A stretch of DNA of 64,000 bases from Sphaerotilus hippei (GCF_003201595.1 NZ_QJJS01000003.1:291075-355074); one strand, 5' to 3'; shown: positions 7,611 through 17,194, numbered from the stretch's first letter. A program made the numbers and translations. Notes: generated by a model from the letters alone, not told the origin.

Positions 7611-9702
7611 GCAGCGTGTAGCTGGCCAGCGCCTTCGGGAACTTCAGCAGCCACAGCCGCGTGGCGCGCTCGGCGTCGCTGCCGCGCGTGACCCGCACGC
7701 CGACCGCGCCGGTGGCGCAGGCCCCGTCGGCGACGATGGCCCCGTTGACGTCGACCGTGCAGGCCGTCGGGTCGCCATCGACGAAGGCGCCGCTGGCATC
7801 GACCAGCACCGAACGCAGGCCGAAGTCGTTGTCGTTGATCAGCGCCAGCGTGCGGCCGTCGACCAGCGTCAGGCCCTCGGCCTTCTCGGCCGACCAGCCC
7901 GCGGCGTTCAGGTCGAGCAGCACGGTCTTGCGCAGGCGCACCACCCGGGCCCAGGTCGTCGCCGAAGCCGTCGTGCCGTCGATGCTGTTCTTCTCCAGCT
8001 CGATGCCCAGGCCGGCGATGTCGGTGACGTCGGCAGGCACCTCGACCAGCATCAGGAAGTTGCGCACCACGCCCGCCTTGTCGGCGCCCTGCTCGATGAC
8101 GACAAAACGACCGTTGCCCAGCGAGACCACGTCGCCCAGCTTGGCGCTGCCCGTGCGGTTGCGGTCCCAGGCGCCGCCGCTGGCCGCCAGCGCGTGGCCG
8201 AGCGGATAGGCATAGAGCCTGGAGGTCTCGGTCGCGGGGTCGAACTCGATCCAGCGGGCGAACTGGGCGAAGTCGCGCAGCTTGACCTTGTCGGTGGTCT
8301 TGCCATCCTGGTCCATGTCGCTGGTGTCGGTGGTCTCGACCGACTTGCCGGTGCTGTCCAGCGGGTCGATCGGGCTCTGCAGGAAACCGTGCAGCCGGCC
8401 GCTGGCCGCATCCATCGTCAGGCCCTCCATGCCGCGGTTGGCGCGGCGATGGGCCAGCACCGCCGGCAGGTCGGTGGCGCCGGTGCCGGGGGCGTAGCGT
8501 TTCTGGATCACGCCGGTGGCCGCATCGATCCTGACGATGAACGGGCCGTACTCGTCGCTGGTCCAGAACGCCCCGCGGGCGGCGTCGTGCACCAGGCTCT
8601 CGCTGTCGAGGCCGTGGGCATCGAAGCCGACCTGGCTGGCCACGTGCTTCAGTTCGTCATTGAGTGCGGTCTCGCCCGAATTGCCGACCGCCCCGACGGG
8701 CAGCGGCCGGCCGGAGATCTTCGTCGTGGCGTCGGACTTCAGCGGCAGCAGCGACTGCAGCACCGCGCCGCCACGCCCCACCGAGATCACGCCGATCGAT
8801 GGCGTGAAGCTCGGCGCGGGGAACATCTTGGTGATGCCGACCTTGCTGGTGTCGGCCGGCGTGGGCGCGTTCGGGCTGTCGCCGTTGGGGCCCCGGTCGG
8901 TGATGCCCCAGAACTCCAGGCTGCCATCGGCGGCCGTGCCCTTGAAGGCCAGGCCCGAGCCGACCGCCGGGAAGAAGCCCAGCGGGAAATCCAGCTTCGC
9001 GGCGGCGTTGCTGCCCTCGTAAGACACATGCTGGGCCGCGCTCGCCAGCAGCGTGTGCTTGGTGATCAGCACCTCGCCGGCAGCCGTCGCCTGCGAGGTC
9101 GCCGAGGTGCCGGTGCGCCCGAGCGCACCGGCCAGCGTGCCCTCGAAGTGCTCCAGCGCCGCCGCACGGCGCAGCGTCAGCGTGCGACGGCTGTAGGCCT
9201 GGCCGAAGTCGTCCCGGACCGTGCCCGGCAGCAGCGCGGCCAGCGCGGCGTCGAAGGCGCCGGCGTCGAGCGAGAAGTCGAGGCTGCTGCCGGCCAGCGC
9301 CGTGGCCACCGCCGCGTCGATGCGCAGGCCGTTGACGGCCTGGTCGTCGGTGTCGAGCACCTGCAGGAACAGCAGTCGATTGGCCACCGCCACCTCCGTC
9401 AGCGTGCTGCTGCCGGCCAGGTCGAGCGGCGTGAGGGTCGAGCCGCACGCCGCGGTGCCCAGCTGGACGCCACCCAGCGCGAAACTGACCCGATCGCCGG
9501 CCACGCACTGGAACTGCCCTTGTGCATCGGTGGTGCCGCTGCGGCCCGACGGCAGGGCGCGGTAGGACAGGCCCTGCACGGCCGAATCCAGGAAGCTGCC
9601 GGTCACCACGGCGGGTCCGTCGTCGTCGCTGCCCATGCAGCCCGACAGGCCGAGCAGGGTGGCCAGCGCGGCCAGGGCGATGCGGGAGCGTTGCTTGTTC
9701 AT
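7606..9702 (-). CDS. Esterase-like phytase-domain lipoprotein
   Basis: This 698-residue protein begins with a lipoprotein signal peptide: a basic start, a hydrophobic core, then LSGC with the lipidated cysteine at residue 22. Residues 35-210 are a Ser/Ala-rich N-terminal region of unknown function. Residues of about 240-690 match the esterase-like activity of phytase domain (PF13449), a six-bladed propeller-like fold, with EFWGITDRGPNGDSP near residue 255 and RRANRGMEGLTMD near residue 420. It is probably an envelope-attached phosphate- or ester-releasing enzyme, but the substrate is not known. It is transcribed towards eutC and has an AT-rich regulatory region upstream. Confidence 0.75.
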   Translation of the reverse strand: MNKQRSRIALAALATLLGLSGCMGSDDDGPAVVTGSFLDSAVQGLSYRALPSGRSGTTDAQGQFQCVAGDRVSFALGGVQLGTAACGSTLTPLDLAGSSTLTEVAVANRLLFLQVLDTDDQAVNGLRIDAAVATALAGSSLDFSLDAGAFDAALAALLPGTVRDDFGQAYSRRTLTLRRAAALEHFEGTLAGALGRTGTSATSQATAAGEVLITKHTLLASAAQHVSYEGSNAAAKLDFPLGFFPAVGSGLAFKGTAADGSLEFWGITDRGPNGDSPNAPTPADTSKVGITKMFPAPSFTPSIGVISVGRGGAVLQSLLPLKSDATTKISGRPLPVGAVGNSGETALNDELKHVASQVGFDAHGLDSESLVHDAARGAFWTSDEYGPFIVRIDAATGVIQKRYAPGTGATDLPAVLAHRRANRGMEGLTMDAASGRLHGFLQSPIDPLDSTGKSVETTDTSDMDQDGKTTDKVKLRDFAQFARWIEFDPATETSRLYAYPLGHALAASGGAWDRNRTGSAKLGDVVSLGNGRFVVIEQGADKAGVVRNFLMLVEVPADVTDIAGLGIELEKNSIDGTTASATTWARVVRLRKTVLLDLNAAGWSAEKAEGLTLVDGRTLALINDNDFGLRSVLVDASGAFVDGDPTACTVDVNGAIVADGACATGAVGVRVTRGSDAERATRLWLLKFPKALASYTLP

Positions 9703-9808
9703 GTCGTGTCGGTCTCGAAGCGTGAAGCCCGAGACCGTAGTCCACCGCGGTGACAGGCCCGTGAAGCGGCGGACCGCGTCGATGGCTTTTCCATCTGATC
9801 GAGATGAG

Positions 9809-9842
9809 ACTATTCAATTCGACCAATCAATAGTCATTGATT
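9809..9842. promoter_or_regulatory. Overlapping inverted repeats in an AT-rich divergent region
   Basis: AATCAAT-AGTC-ATTGATT (9825-9842) is a perfect 7-4-7 inverted repeat. It overlaps a second pair, GACTATT (9809-9815) with AATAGTC (9829-9835). The stretch is markedly AT-rich against its surroundings. It lies between the lipoprotein gene and a small membrane-protein gene, so it may be an operator or promoter for either. Confidence 0.45.
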
Positions 9843-9885
9843 AAATTCTCTCCATGCCCGACCGGGTCAACTCCAGGAGCGACCG

Positions 9886-10062
9886 ATGCAAACGACCCCC
9901 ACCTCCCTCCCTCAGACCGCCGGCATGAATCCGGGCCACGCCCGGCCGGATCCGCGGTCGGCAGCGCCGGTGTCACCCCGCCGATGGCTCGGCCTGGCCC
10001 TGGTGGGCGCCGGCATGCTGATCGGCCTGGGTGACGTCGCCCGCCACGCGGGCGCTTCCTGA
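9886..10062 (+). CDS. Small single-pass membrane protein (58 aa), hypothetical
   Basis: An ATG at 9886 is preceded by AGGAG (9874-9878) at good spacing and opens a 58-codon frame. The N-terminal 33 residues are polar and Pro/Arg-rich. Residues 35-51 (WLGLALVGAGMLIGLGD) form one hydrophobic segment, giving a likely single-pass topology with a short tail. I do not recognise the family. Support comes from the ribosome site and the membrane segment, not from homology. Confidence 0.5.
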   Translation: MQTTPTSLPQTAGMNPGHARPDPRSAAPVSPRRWLGLALVGAGMLIGLGDVARHAGAS

Positions 10063-10175
10063 GGCACCGCCCGGACCACCGGCGGCGACCGGCGGCGACC
10101 GGCGCGGCCCGGACACCGGGTTGCGGCCATGTCCTGGACTAAAGTGGGGGCACCGCACAACCAACGCCCGCGACC

Positions 10176-10808
10176 ATGAGCGACACCCCCAAGGACATCT
10201 ACACCGAGCCCCGCGACATCGACGTCGACACCCTGGCCAACCTGGGCCCGCTGCGTGGCATGGCGGGCCTCTGGCAAGGCACCCGGGGCCTGGACGTCAA
10301 GCCCAAGGCCGAAGGCCCGAAGAAGCAGGCCTACGTCGAGCGCATCGAGCTGCAGCCCATCGACCCGCAGACCAACGGCCCGCAGCTGCTGTACGGGCTG
10401 CGCTACCACACCTTCGTCACCAAGCCCGACCAGATCAAGACCTACCACGACCAGGTCGGCTACTGGCTGTGGGAGCCGGCCACGGGCGCGATCATCCACA
10501 CGCTGACCATCCCGCGTGGCCAGGTCGCGCTGGCGGGGGGCACGGCCGCGGCCGACGCCACCGAGTTCGAGCTGAACGCCACGCAGGGCCTGGACACCTT
10601 CGGCATCTGCTCGGCGCCGTTCCTGGACGAGGCGTTCAAGACCACCTCGTTCCGCATCAAGGTGACGATCCACGCCGACGGCACCTGGAGCTACGACGAG
10701 GACACGGTGCTGCAGATCCGCGGCCAGGCCGAGCCTTTCCACCACACCGACCGCAACACGCTGCACCGGATCGGCGAGCCCACGCCCAATCCGCTGGCAC
10801 GCGGCTGA
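10176..10808 (+). CDS. Nitrobindin/THAP4-like heme-binding beta-barrel protein
   Basis: This 210-residue protein belongs to the FABP-like DUF1794 group. The signature G-x-W-x-G-x-G is present near residue 31 as GLWQGTRG. It is followed by alternating strands such as LLYGLRYHTFVT and GYWLWEPATGAIIHTLTIPRG, as expected of a ten-stranded barrel. Relatives such as bacterial nitrobindins hold ferric heme through a histidine and react with peroxynitrite or NO. A histidine near the C-terminus (FHHTDRNTLHRIGE, from about residue 189) is the likely heme ligand. The gene is alone between a small membrane protein and mfd; its physiological role is unknown. Confidence 0.75.
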   Translation: MSDTPKDIYTEPRDIDVDTLANLGPLRGMAGLWQGTRGLDVKPKAEGPKKQAYVERIELQPIDPQTNGPQLLYGLRYHTFVTKPDQIKTYHDQVGYWLWEPATGAIIHTLTIPRGQVALAGGTAAADATEFELNATQGLDTFGICSAPFLDEAFKTTSFRIKVTIHADGTWSYDEDTVLQIRGQAEPFHHTDRNTLHRIGEPTPNPLARG

Positions 10809-10821
10809 GCGCCCCTAGAAT
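10794..10821 (+). promoter_or_regulatory. Candidate promoter of mfd
   Basis: CTGGCA (10794-10799) and TAGAAT (10816-10821) are separated by 16 bp and end about 85 bp before the mfd start. The -10 matches sigma70 well and the -35 matches at four positions. Confidence 0.45.
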
Positions 10822-10906
10822 TCCCCGCTTCTGAACGCGCGGCCCGGCCACGGCGGACGACCCCGCCCCACGCAGGGCGGCGCTGTCGCCATTTCCGGTG
10901 CCCCGC

Positions 10907-13900
10907 ATGCAGCTCCCCTCGATCGCCTCCGGCAAACGCTACACCGTTGCCCGCCCCGTCGGTTCGGCCGACGCCCTGCTGCTGGCGCAGTTCGCCCGCG
11001 GCCGCCAGGCCGCCGGACAGACGCTGGCGATCATCGCCGCCGAGCCGGCCGACGTGCAGCGCCTGCCCGACGAGCTGGCCTTCTTCGCCCCGGAGCTGCG
11101 GGTGGCCGTCTTCCCCGACTGGGAGACGCTGCCCTACGACAACTTCAGCCCGCACCAGGACCTGATCTCCGAGCGCCTGGCCACGCTGTGGCGCATCCGC
11201 AGCGGCGAGGTCGACGTGGTGCTGCTGCCGGCGACCACCGCGCTGACGCGCCTGGCGCCGCCGTCCTTCATGGCCGGCTACACCTTCCACTTCAAGACCC
11301 GGCAGAAGCTCGACGAGGCCGCGCTGAAGTCGCAGCTGACGCTGGCGGGCTACACCCATGTCGGCCAGGTGGTGTCGCCAGGGGAATACGCGGTGCGCGG
11401 CGGGCTGATCGACCTGTTCCCGATGGGCTCGCTGGTGCCCTTCCGGGTCGACCTGTTCGACAACGAGATCGACTCGATCCGCGTCTTCGACCCCGACACC
11501 CAGCGCAGCCTGTACCCGGTGCCCGAGGTGCGCCTGCTGCCCGGGCGCGAGTTCCCGATGGACGAGGCCGCCCGCACCGCCTTCCGCGCCCGCTGGCGCG
11601 AGCGCATGGACGGCGACCCGACCAAGGCCAGGCTCTACAAGGACATCGGCACGGGCATCGCCACCGCCGGCATCGAGTACTACCTGCCGATGTTCTTCGA
11701 CGAGACGGCGACCTTCTTCGACTACCTGGGCAGCGATGCCGCGCTGGTGCTGCACGGCGAGGTCAACGAGGCGCTGGACCACTTCTGGACCGACACGCGC
11801 GAGCGCCACAAATTCCTGCAGCACGATCCGGAGCGGCCCATCCTGCCGCCCGAGGCGCTCTACCTGCGGCCCGAGGAGTTCTTCACCGTCTGCAACCGCC
11901 ACGCGCAGCTGGCGGTGCGGGGGAGCGAGCCGGTCGACTGGGCCCGCCCGCTGCCCGACCTGAGCGTGCAGCGCGGCGGCCAGGACCCGCTGCGGCGGCT
12001 GGAAGAACACCTCGAGCGCATCCGGCGCCCCGCACCGGCGGGCGAGCGTGCCACCCGGGTGCTGCTGCTGGCCGAGAGCGCCGGGCGGCGCGAGAGCCTG
12101 CTCGAGCTGCTGCGTGACCACCGGCTGGAGCCGCCGTCCATCGACACGCTGGCCGCCTTCCTGGCCTGCGACCAGCCCTACGCGATCACCACCGCGCCGA
12201 TGGCCGCCGGCTTCTTCTGGACCGATGCGGCCGCGGCCTTCGGCGTGCAGCTGGTCACCGAGACCGAGCTGTTCGACGCCACGCCCACCGCACGGCGGCG
12301 CCGCAAGCAGGAGCAGACCAGCGACGTCGACACGCTGATCAAGGACCTGTCGGAGCTCAAGGTCGGTGACCCGGTGGTGCACGCCAACCACGGCATCGGG
12401 CGCTACCAGGGGCTGGTCAACCTCGACCTGGCCGGCAACGGCCAGCCCTCCGAGTTCCTGCACCTGACCTATGCCGACGACGCCACGCTCTACGTGCCGG
12501 TGTCGCAGCTGCAGCTGATCAGCCGCTACACCGGCGTCAGCGCCGACGAGGCGCCGCTGCACCGCCTGGGCTCGGGCCAGTGGGAGAAGGCGCGCCGCAA
12601 GGCCGCCGAGCAGGTGCGCGACGCCGCCGCCGAACTGCTCAACCTCTACGCCCGCCGGGCCGCGCGCGAGGGTTTTGCCTTCCGCTACTCGCCGCAGGAC
12701 TACGAGGCCTTCGCCGCCAGCTTCGGCTTCGAGGAGACGGCCGACCAGGCCGCCGCCATCCATGCCGTCATCCAGGACATGATCAGCCCGCGCCCGATGG
12801 ACCGGCTGGTCTGCGGCGACGTGGGCTTCGGCAAGACCGAGGTGGCGCTGCGGGCGGCCTTCGTCGCGGTCACCGGCGGCAAGCAGGTCGCGCTGCTGGC
12901 CCCCACCACGCTGCTGGCCGAGCAGCACTACCAGACGCTGACCGACCGTTTTGCCCAGTGGCCGGTCAAGATCGCCGAGATGAGCCGCTTCCGCTCGCCC
13001 AAGGAGGTCAAGGCGGCGATGGCCGGCCTCGCCGACGGCACGATCGACATCGTCGTGGGCACGCACAAGCTGCTCAGCCCGGAGACGAAGTTCAAGAACC
13101 TCGGCCTGCTGATCATCGACGAGGAGCACCGCTTCGGCGTGCGCCACAAGGAGCAGATGAAGGCCATGCGCGCCGAGGTCGACGTGCTGACGCTGACGGC
13201 CACGCCGATCCCGCGCACGCTGGGCATGGCGCTCGAAGGGCTGCGCGACCTCAGCGTCATCGCCACCGCGCCGCAGCGCCGCCTGGCCATCAAGACCTTC
13301 GTGCGCAACGAGACCGGCGGCACGATCCGCGAGGCGGTGCTGCGCGAGCTCAAGCGCGGCGGCCAGGTCTACTTCCTGCACAACGAGGTCGACACGATCG
13401 AGAACCGGCGCCAGAAGCTCGAGGAGATGCTGCCCGAGGCGCGCATCGCCGTGGCCCACGGCCAGATGCCCGAGCGCGAGCTGGAGCGTGTCATGCGCGA
13501 CTTCGTCGCCCAGCGCCACAACATCCTGCTGTGCTCGACCATCATCGAGACCGGCATCGACGTGCCCAGTGCCAACACCATCGTCATCAGCCGGGCCGAC
13601 AAGTTCGGCCTGGCGCAGCTGCACCAGCTGCGCGGGCGCGTGGGCCGCAGCCACCACCAGGCCTACGCCTACCTGCTGGTGCCCGACATCGAGGGCCTGA
13701 CCAAGCAGGCGCAGCAGCGCCTCGACGCCATCCAGGCGATGGAGGAGCTGGGCAGCGGCTTCTACCTCGCGATGCACGACCTGGAGATCCGCGGTGCCGG
13801 CGAGGTGCTGGGCGACCACCAGAGCGGCAACATGATGGAGGTGGGCTTCCAGCTCTACAACGAGATGCTGTCGGAGGCCGTGCGGGCGATGAAGGCCGGC

Positions 13901-14389
13901 GAGGAGCCCGACCTGCTCTCGCCCACCGGCTTCTTCGGCGCCAGCACCGAGGTCAACCTGCACGCCCCGGCGCTGCTGCCCGACAGCTACTGCCCCGACG
14001 TGCACGTGCGGCTGAACCTCTACAAGCGCCTGGCCACCGCCGACCGCGGCGAGAAGATCGACACGCTGCTCGAGGAGGTCACCGACCGCTTCGGCAAGCT
14101 GCCCGCGCAGGGCCAGGCGCTGTTCGACCTGCACCGCCTGCGGGTGCAGGCGCGGCCCTACGGCATCACCAAGATCGACGCCGGCCCGGCGGTGATGAAC
14201 ATCCACTTCCGCCCCAACCCGCCGATCGACGCGATGCGCATCATCGACCTGGTGCAGAAGAACAAGAACGTCAAGCTCGCGGGCAACGACAAGCTGCGCA
14301 TCGAGCGGGCCTACCCCGACCCGAAGGACCGGGCGCAGTACATCCGCGACGTGCTGCGGGCGCTGGGGCAGCCCATCGTCATGACCTGA
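10907..14389 (+). CDS. mfd: Transcription-repair coupling factor
   Basis: This protein of about 1160 residues is full length. Mfd removes RNA polymerase stalled at DNA lesions and recruits UvrA. The N-terminal UvrB-homology module covers roughly residues 1-350. The RNA-polymerase-interaction (CarD-like) domain starts near residue 490 (VVHANHGIGRYQG). The translocase follows with Walker A GDVGFGKTE near 637, DEEH near 737 and TATPIPRTLG near 762. LRGRVGRSHHQAYAYLL is in motif VI near 910, and the C-terminal TRCF domain covers about 1000-1110. ATG 10907 (MQLPS) is preferred to the in-frame GTG at 10898. A palindrome begins 10 bp after the stop. Confidence 0.98.
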   Translation: MQLPSIASGKRYTVARPVGSADALLLAQFARGRQAAGQTLAIIAAEPADVQRLPDELAFFAPELRVAVFPDWETLPYDNFSPHQDLISERLATLWRIRSGEVDVVLLPATTALTRLAPPSFMAGYTFHFKTRQKLDEAALKSQLTLAGYTHVGQVVSPGEYAVRGGLIDLFPMGSLVPFRVDLFDNEIDSIRVFDPDTQRSLYPVPEVRLLPGREFPMDEAARTAFRARWRERMDGDPTKARLYKDIGTGIATAGIEYYLPMFFDETATFFDYLGSDAALVLHGEVNEALDHFWTDTRERHKFLQHDPERPILPPEALYLRPEEFFTVCNRHAQLAVRGSEPVDWARPLPDLSVQRGGQDPLRRLEEHLERIRRPAPAGERATRVLLLAESAGRRESLLELLRDHRLEPPSIDTLAAFLACDQPYAITTAPMAAGFFWTDAAAAFGVQLVTETELFDATPTARRRRKQEQTSDVDTLIKDLSELKVGDPVVHANHGIGRYQGLVNLDLAGNGQPSEFLHLTYADDATLYVPVSQLQLISRYTGVSADEAPLHRLGSGQWEKARRKAAEQVRDAAAELLNLYARRAAREGFAFRYSPQDYEAFAASFGFEETADQAAAIHAVIQDMISPRPMDRLVCGDVGFGKTEVALRAAFVAVTGGKQVALLAPTTLLAEQHYQTLTDRFAQWPVKIAEMSRFRSPKEVKAAMAGLADGTIDIVVGTHKLLSPETKFKNLGLLIIDEEHRFGVRHKEQMKAMRAEVDVLTLTATPIPRTLGMALEGLRDLSVIATAPQRRLAIKTFVRNETGGTIREAVLRELKRGGQVYFLHNEVDTIENRRQKLEEMLPEARIAVAHGQMPERELERVMRDFVAQRHNILLCSTIIETGIDVPSANTIVISRADKFGLAQLHQLRGRVGRSHHQAYAYLLVPDIEGLTKQAQQRLDAIQAMEELGSGFYLAMHDLEIRGAGEVLGDHQSGNMMEVGFQLYNEMLSEAVRAMKAGEEPDLLSPTGFFGASTEVNLHAPALLPDSYCPDVHVRLNLYKRLATADRGEKIDTLLEEVTDRFGKLPAQGQALFDLHRLRVQARPYGITKIDAGPAVMNIHFRPNPPIDAMRIIDLVQKNKNVKLAGNDKLRIERAYPDPKDRAQYIRDVLRALGQPIVMT

Positions 14390-14398
14390 AACCCGAAA

Positions 14399-14443
14399 TG
14401 AACTGACCCCTTGAAGTTTGTCCAACTTCTTGGGGTCAGTTCA
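14399..14443. repeat. 45-bp palindrome at the mfd / restriction-locus junction
   Basis: Two 20-bp arms (14399-14418 and 14424-14443) are complementary except at two positions and enclose the 5-base loop TGTCC. The outer arm sequence TGAACTGACCCC resembles ends seen on some IS3-type elements, from memory only. It could act as the mfd terminator, though no T-tract follows, or mark the left boundary of the inserted locus. Confidence 0.8.
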
Positions 14444-14519
14444 AACCCGGGGCGATTCAGGTTTCAGGAAGTGCCTTGAACAGGGGGGACGGTCTGCATC
14501 CAGCGCGCGCTCTGGATGT

Positions 14520-14566
14520 GTGATGATTCTCAAAAGTGCCGCGAAGCACTGACAAGAATCAATCAC
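14520..14566. promoter_or_regulatory. Interrupted 47-bp palindrome upstream of hsdR
   Basis: Outer arms GTGATGATTCT (14520-14530) and AGAATCAATCAC (14555-14566) pair with a one-base bulge. Inner arms AGTGC (14535-14539) and GCACT (14546-14550) pair around a 6-base loop. The element ends 55 bp before the hsdR start and may be an operator or an mRNA leader hairpin of the restriction operon. Confidence 0.5.
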
Positions 14567-14621
14567 AGCCTTGGCCGAGACCACCAGAACACGTGCGTCG
14601 CCGGCTGGCCCAGGGAGTTTC

Positions 14622-17108
14622 ATGGACAAACGCCGCCTCAGCGAGAGCGACATCTGCGACAAGTTCATCCGCCCGGCCATGGAGCGCGCGGGCTGGAACG
14701 GCATGGACCAGATTTACCGGGAGTACCCGCTGCGTGCCGGGCGCGTGGTGGTGCGGGGCCGCAAGGCCAAACGCGATATTTCCACCGTGCTGCGCGCCGA
14801 CTACGCGCTGTTCCACAAGCTCAACATTCCGCTGGCGGTGGTGGAGGCCAAGGACAACAACCACGCGGTCGGCGCCGGCATGGCGCAGGCGATCAACTAC
14901 GCGCAACTGCTCGACGTGCCGTTCAGCTTTGCCAGCAACGGCGACGGTTTCATCTTCCGCGACGCCACGCTGGCCGACGGCGTGCTGGAGCGCGTTCTCA
15001 CGCTCGATCAGTTCCCGTCGCCGGCCGAACTGTGGGCCAAGTACTGCGCCTGGAAAGGCTGGACACCCGAGGTGCGCAAGGTCGCCGAGTTCGACTACGC
15101 ACCCGCCAAGACGCCGCGCTACTACCAGCTCAACGCCATCAACCGCACGGTCGAGGCGATTGCCCAAGGGCGCCAGCGCGCGCTGCTGGTCATGGCCACC
15201 GGCACCGGCAAGACCTACACCGCCTTCCAGATCATCTGGCGCTTGTGGAAGAGCGGCGCCAAGAAACGCATCCTGTTCCTGGCAGACCGCAACATCCTGA
15301 TCGACCAGACCATGGTCAACGATTTCCGCCCCTTCAAGGGCGCGATGGCCAAGCTGAGCGCCAATGCAAAAGGCGTCGAACGCGTCGACGCGCAGGGCCA
15401 GGTCACGGTCGAGGACGTCACGCTCGCCGTCAACAAGACCACCAAGCAGGTCGACAAGAGCTACGAGATCTACCTGTCGCTGTACCAGGCGGTCACCGGA
15501 ACTAACGACGAGAGCAACATCTACAAGCAGTTCTCGCCCGACTTCTTCGACCTCATCATCGTCGACGAATGCCACCGCGGCAGCGCGGCCGAAGACTCGT
15601 CGTGGCGCGAGATCCTGAGCTATTTCAGCAGTGCCACCCAGGTCGGCCTGACCGCCACGCCCAAGGAAACCGAAGCCGTTTCCAACAGCGACTACTTCGG
15701 CGAACCGATCTACACCTACAGCCTCAGGCAGGGCATCGAAGACGGCTACCTCGCGCCCTACAAGGTGGTACGCATCGACCTCGACCGCGACACCTTCGGC
15801 TGGCGCCCGACCGAGGGCATGACCGACAAGCTCGGCAACGTCATCGAAGACCGCATCTACACCGGCGCCGACATGAACCGCCGCCTGGTGCTGGAGCGCC
15901 GCGACGAGGTGGTGGCGGCCAAGATCACCGAATACCTCAAGGCCACCGACCGCCACGCCAAGACCATCGTCTTCTGCGAGGACATCGACCACGCTGCCCG
16001 CATGCGCTCGGCCCTGAGTAATGCCAACGCCGACATCTGCCAGACCCAGCCACGTTACGTGGTGCAGATCACCGGCGACAACCCCGAAGGCAAGCGCGAA
16101 CTCGACAACTTCATCGATCCTGACAAGCCTTACCCGGTCATCGCCACCACCTCCAAGCTGATGAGCACCGGCGTCGATGCGCAGACCTGCAAGCTCATCG
16201 TGCTGGACCAGAACATCAAGTCGATGACGCTGTTCAAGCAGATCATCGGCCGAGGCACCCGGCTGCGCGAGGACCTGGACAAGACCTGGTTCACCATCCT
16301 CGACTTCAAGCGGGCCACCGAGCTGTTCGCGGACAAGGACTTCGACGGCGAGCCGGTGCAGGTCTACGAACCGAAAGGGGATGAGCCGGTGGAGCCGCCC
16401 GAGCCGGTGGCGCCTGTCGGTCCGGACGGCCAGCCCGTCGAGGGCGAGACGCCGACCGGGGATGGCGCAGCGCCCGGCGATCTGCCGCAGCCCGGTCCGC
16501 TCGGCCCCTTCGGCGATGGCGACGGCGACGGCGGGCCGCGGAAGTACGTCATCGGCGGCACGGTGAACGTGTCCGTGGCGCGCGAGCGGGTGCAGTACCT
16601 GAACGCCGACGGCAAGCTCGTCACCGAGAGCCTGCGCGACTACACGCGCATCCACCTCGGCAAACGCTTCGACTCGCTCGACCAGTTCCTGCAGACGTGG
16701 AACAGCGCCGAGCGCAAGGCGGCGCTGCTGGCCGAACTCGAAGCGCAGGGCATCTTCTTCGACGCGCTGGCCGACGAGGTGGGCCGGGAGCTGGACCCCT
16801 TCGACCTGCTGCTGCACGTCGCCTACGGCCAGCCGCCATTGACGCGCCGGGAGCGGGCGCGGCGGGTGAAGCAGCGCAACGTCTTCACCGCGTACGGGCC
16901 AATGGCGCGCAAGGTGATGGACGCGCTGCTGGACAAGTACGCCGACGAGGGCATCGCCACCATCGAAGGCCAATCCGTGCTCAGCGTGCAGCCCTTCACC
17001 GCGCTCGGGCGGCCGGCCGAACTCATCAAGAGCTTCGGCGGTCGGCCGCAGTACCTGCAGGCGCTGAACACGCTGGAGCGCGAGCTGTACGCGCCCGCAC
17101 AATCCTGA
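14622..17108 (+). CDS. hsdR: Type I restriction enzyme, restriction/translocase subunit HsdR
   Basis: This 828-residue protein starts with ATG at 14622, which follows GGGAG with a 4-base gap; an upstream in-frame ATG at 14571 lacks this. The N-terminal nuclease core shows D60 and the E75-A-K77 pair of the PD-(D/E)XK fold. The SF2 motor follows with Walker A ATGTGKTYT near residue 192 and DECH near residue 315. An acidic Pro/Gly-rich linker (residues of about 585-640) joins a C-terminal domain that probably binds the methylase. The protein cleaves unmethylated DNA after ATP-driven translocation when assembled with HsdM and HsdS. hsdM starts 86 bp downstream. Confidence 0.95.
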   Translation: MDKRRLSESDICDKFIRPAMERAGWNGMDQIYREYPLRAGRVVVRGRKAKRDISTVLRADYALFHKLNIPLAVVEAKDNNHAVGAGMAQAINYAQLLDVPFSFASNGDGFIFRDATLADGVLERVLTLDQFPSPAELWAKYCAWKGWTPEVRKVAEFDYAPAKTPRYYQLNAINRTVEAIAQGRQRALLVMATGTGKTYTAFQIIWRLWKSGAKKRILFLADRNILIDQTMVNDFRPFKGAMAKLSANAKGVERVDAQGQVTVEDVTLAVNKTTKQVDKSYEIYLSLYQAVTGTNDESNIYKQFSPDFFDLIIVDECHRGSAAEDSSWREILSYFSSATQVGLTATPKETEAVSNSDYFGEPIYTYSLRQGIEDGYLAPYKVVRIDLDRDTFGWRPTEGMTDKLGNVIEDRIYTGADMNRRLVLERRDEVVAAKITEYLKATDRHAKTIVFCEDIDHAARMRSALSNANADICQTQPRYVVQITGDNPEGKRELDNFIDPDKPYPVIATTSKLMSTGVDAQTCKLIVLDQNIKSMTLFKQIIGRGTRLREDLDKTWFTILDFKRATELFADKDFDGEPVQVYEPKGDEPVEPPEPVAPVGPDGQPVEGETPTGDGAAPGDLPQPGPLGPFGDGDGDGGPRKYVIGGTVNVSVARERVQYLNADGKLVTESLRDYTRIHLGKRFDSLDQFLQTWNSAERKAALLAELEAQGIFFDALADEVGRELDPFDLLLHVAYGQPPLTRRERARRVKQRNVFTAYGPMARKVMDALLDKYADEGIATIEGQSVLSVQPFTALGRPAELIKSFGGRPQYLQALNTLERELYAPAQS

Positions 17109-17194
17109 CCCTGCGCGCCGCCGCGCCGCCGCTCTGCCGATCTCCCGAACCCGACCAGCTCCGACTGGTCCCGCCCTTCCCTACCGGCTTCTCC

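Noticed and set aside
10691-14425. Open frame of more than 1200 codons antisense to mfd
   Set aside because: It is the mirror of a GC-rich gene. Composition is His/Gln/Arg/Val-rich low complexity, no family motif is visible, and mfd on the other strand is unmistakable.
14571-14621. Extended N-terminus of HsdR from the upstream ATG
   Set aside because: The extra 17 residues are unlike the family and no ribosome site precedes the codon; ATG 14622 has GGGAG.
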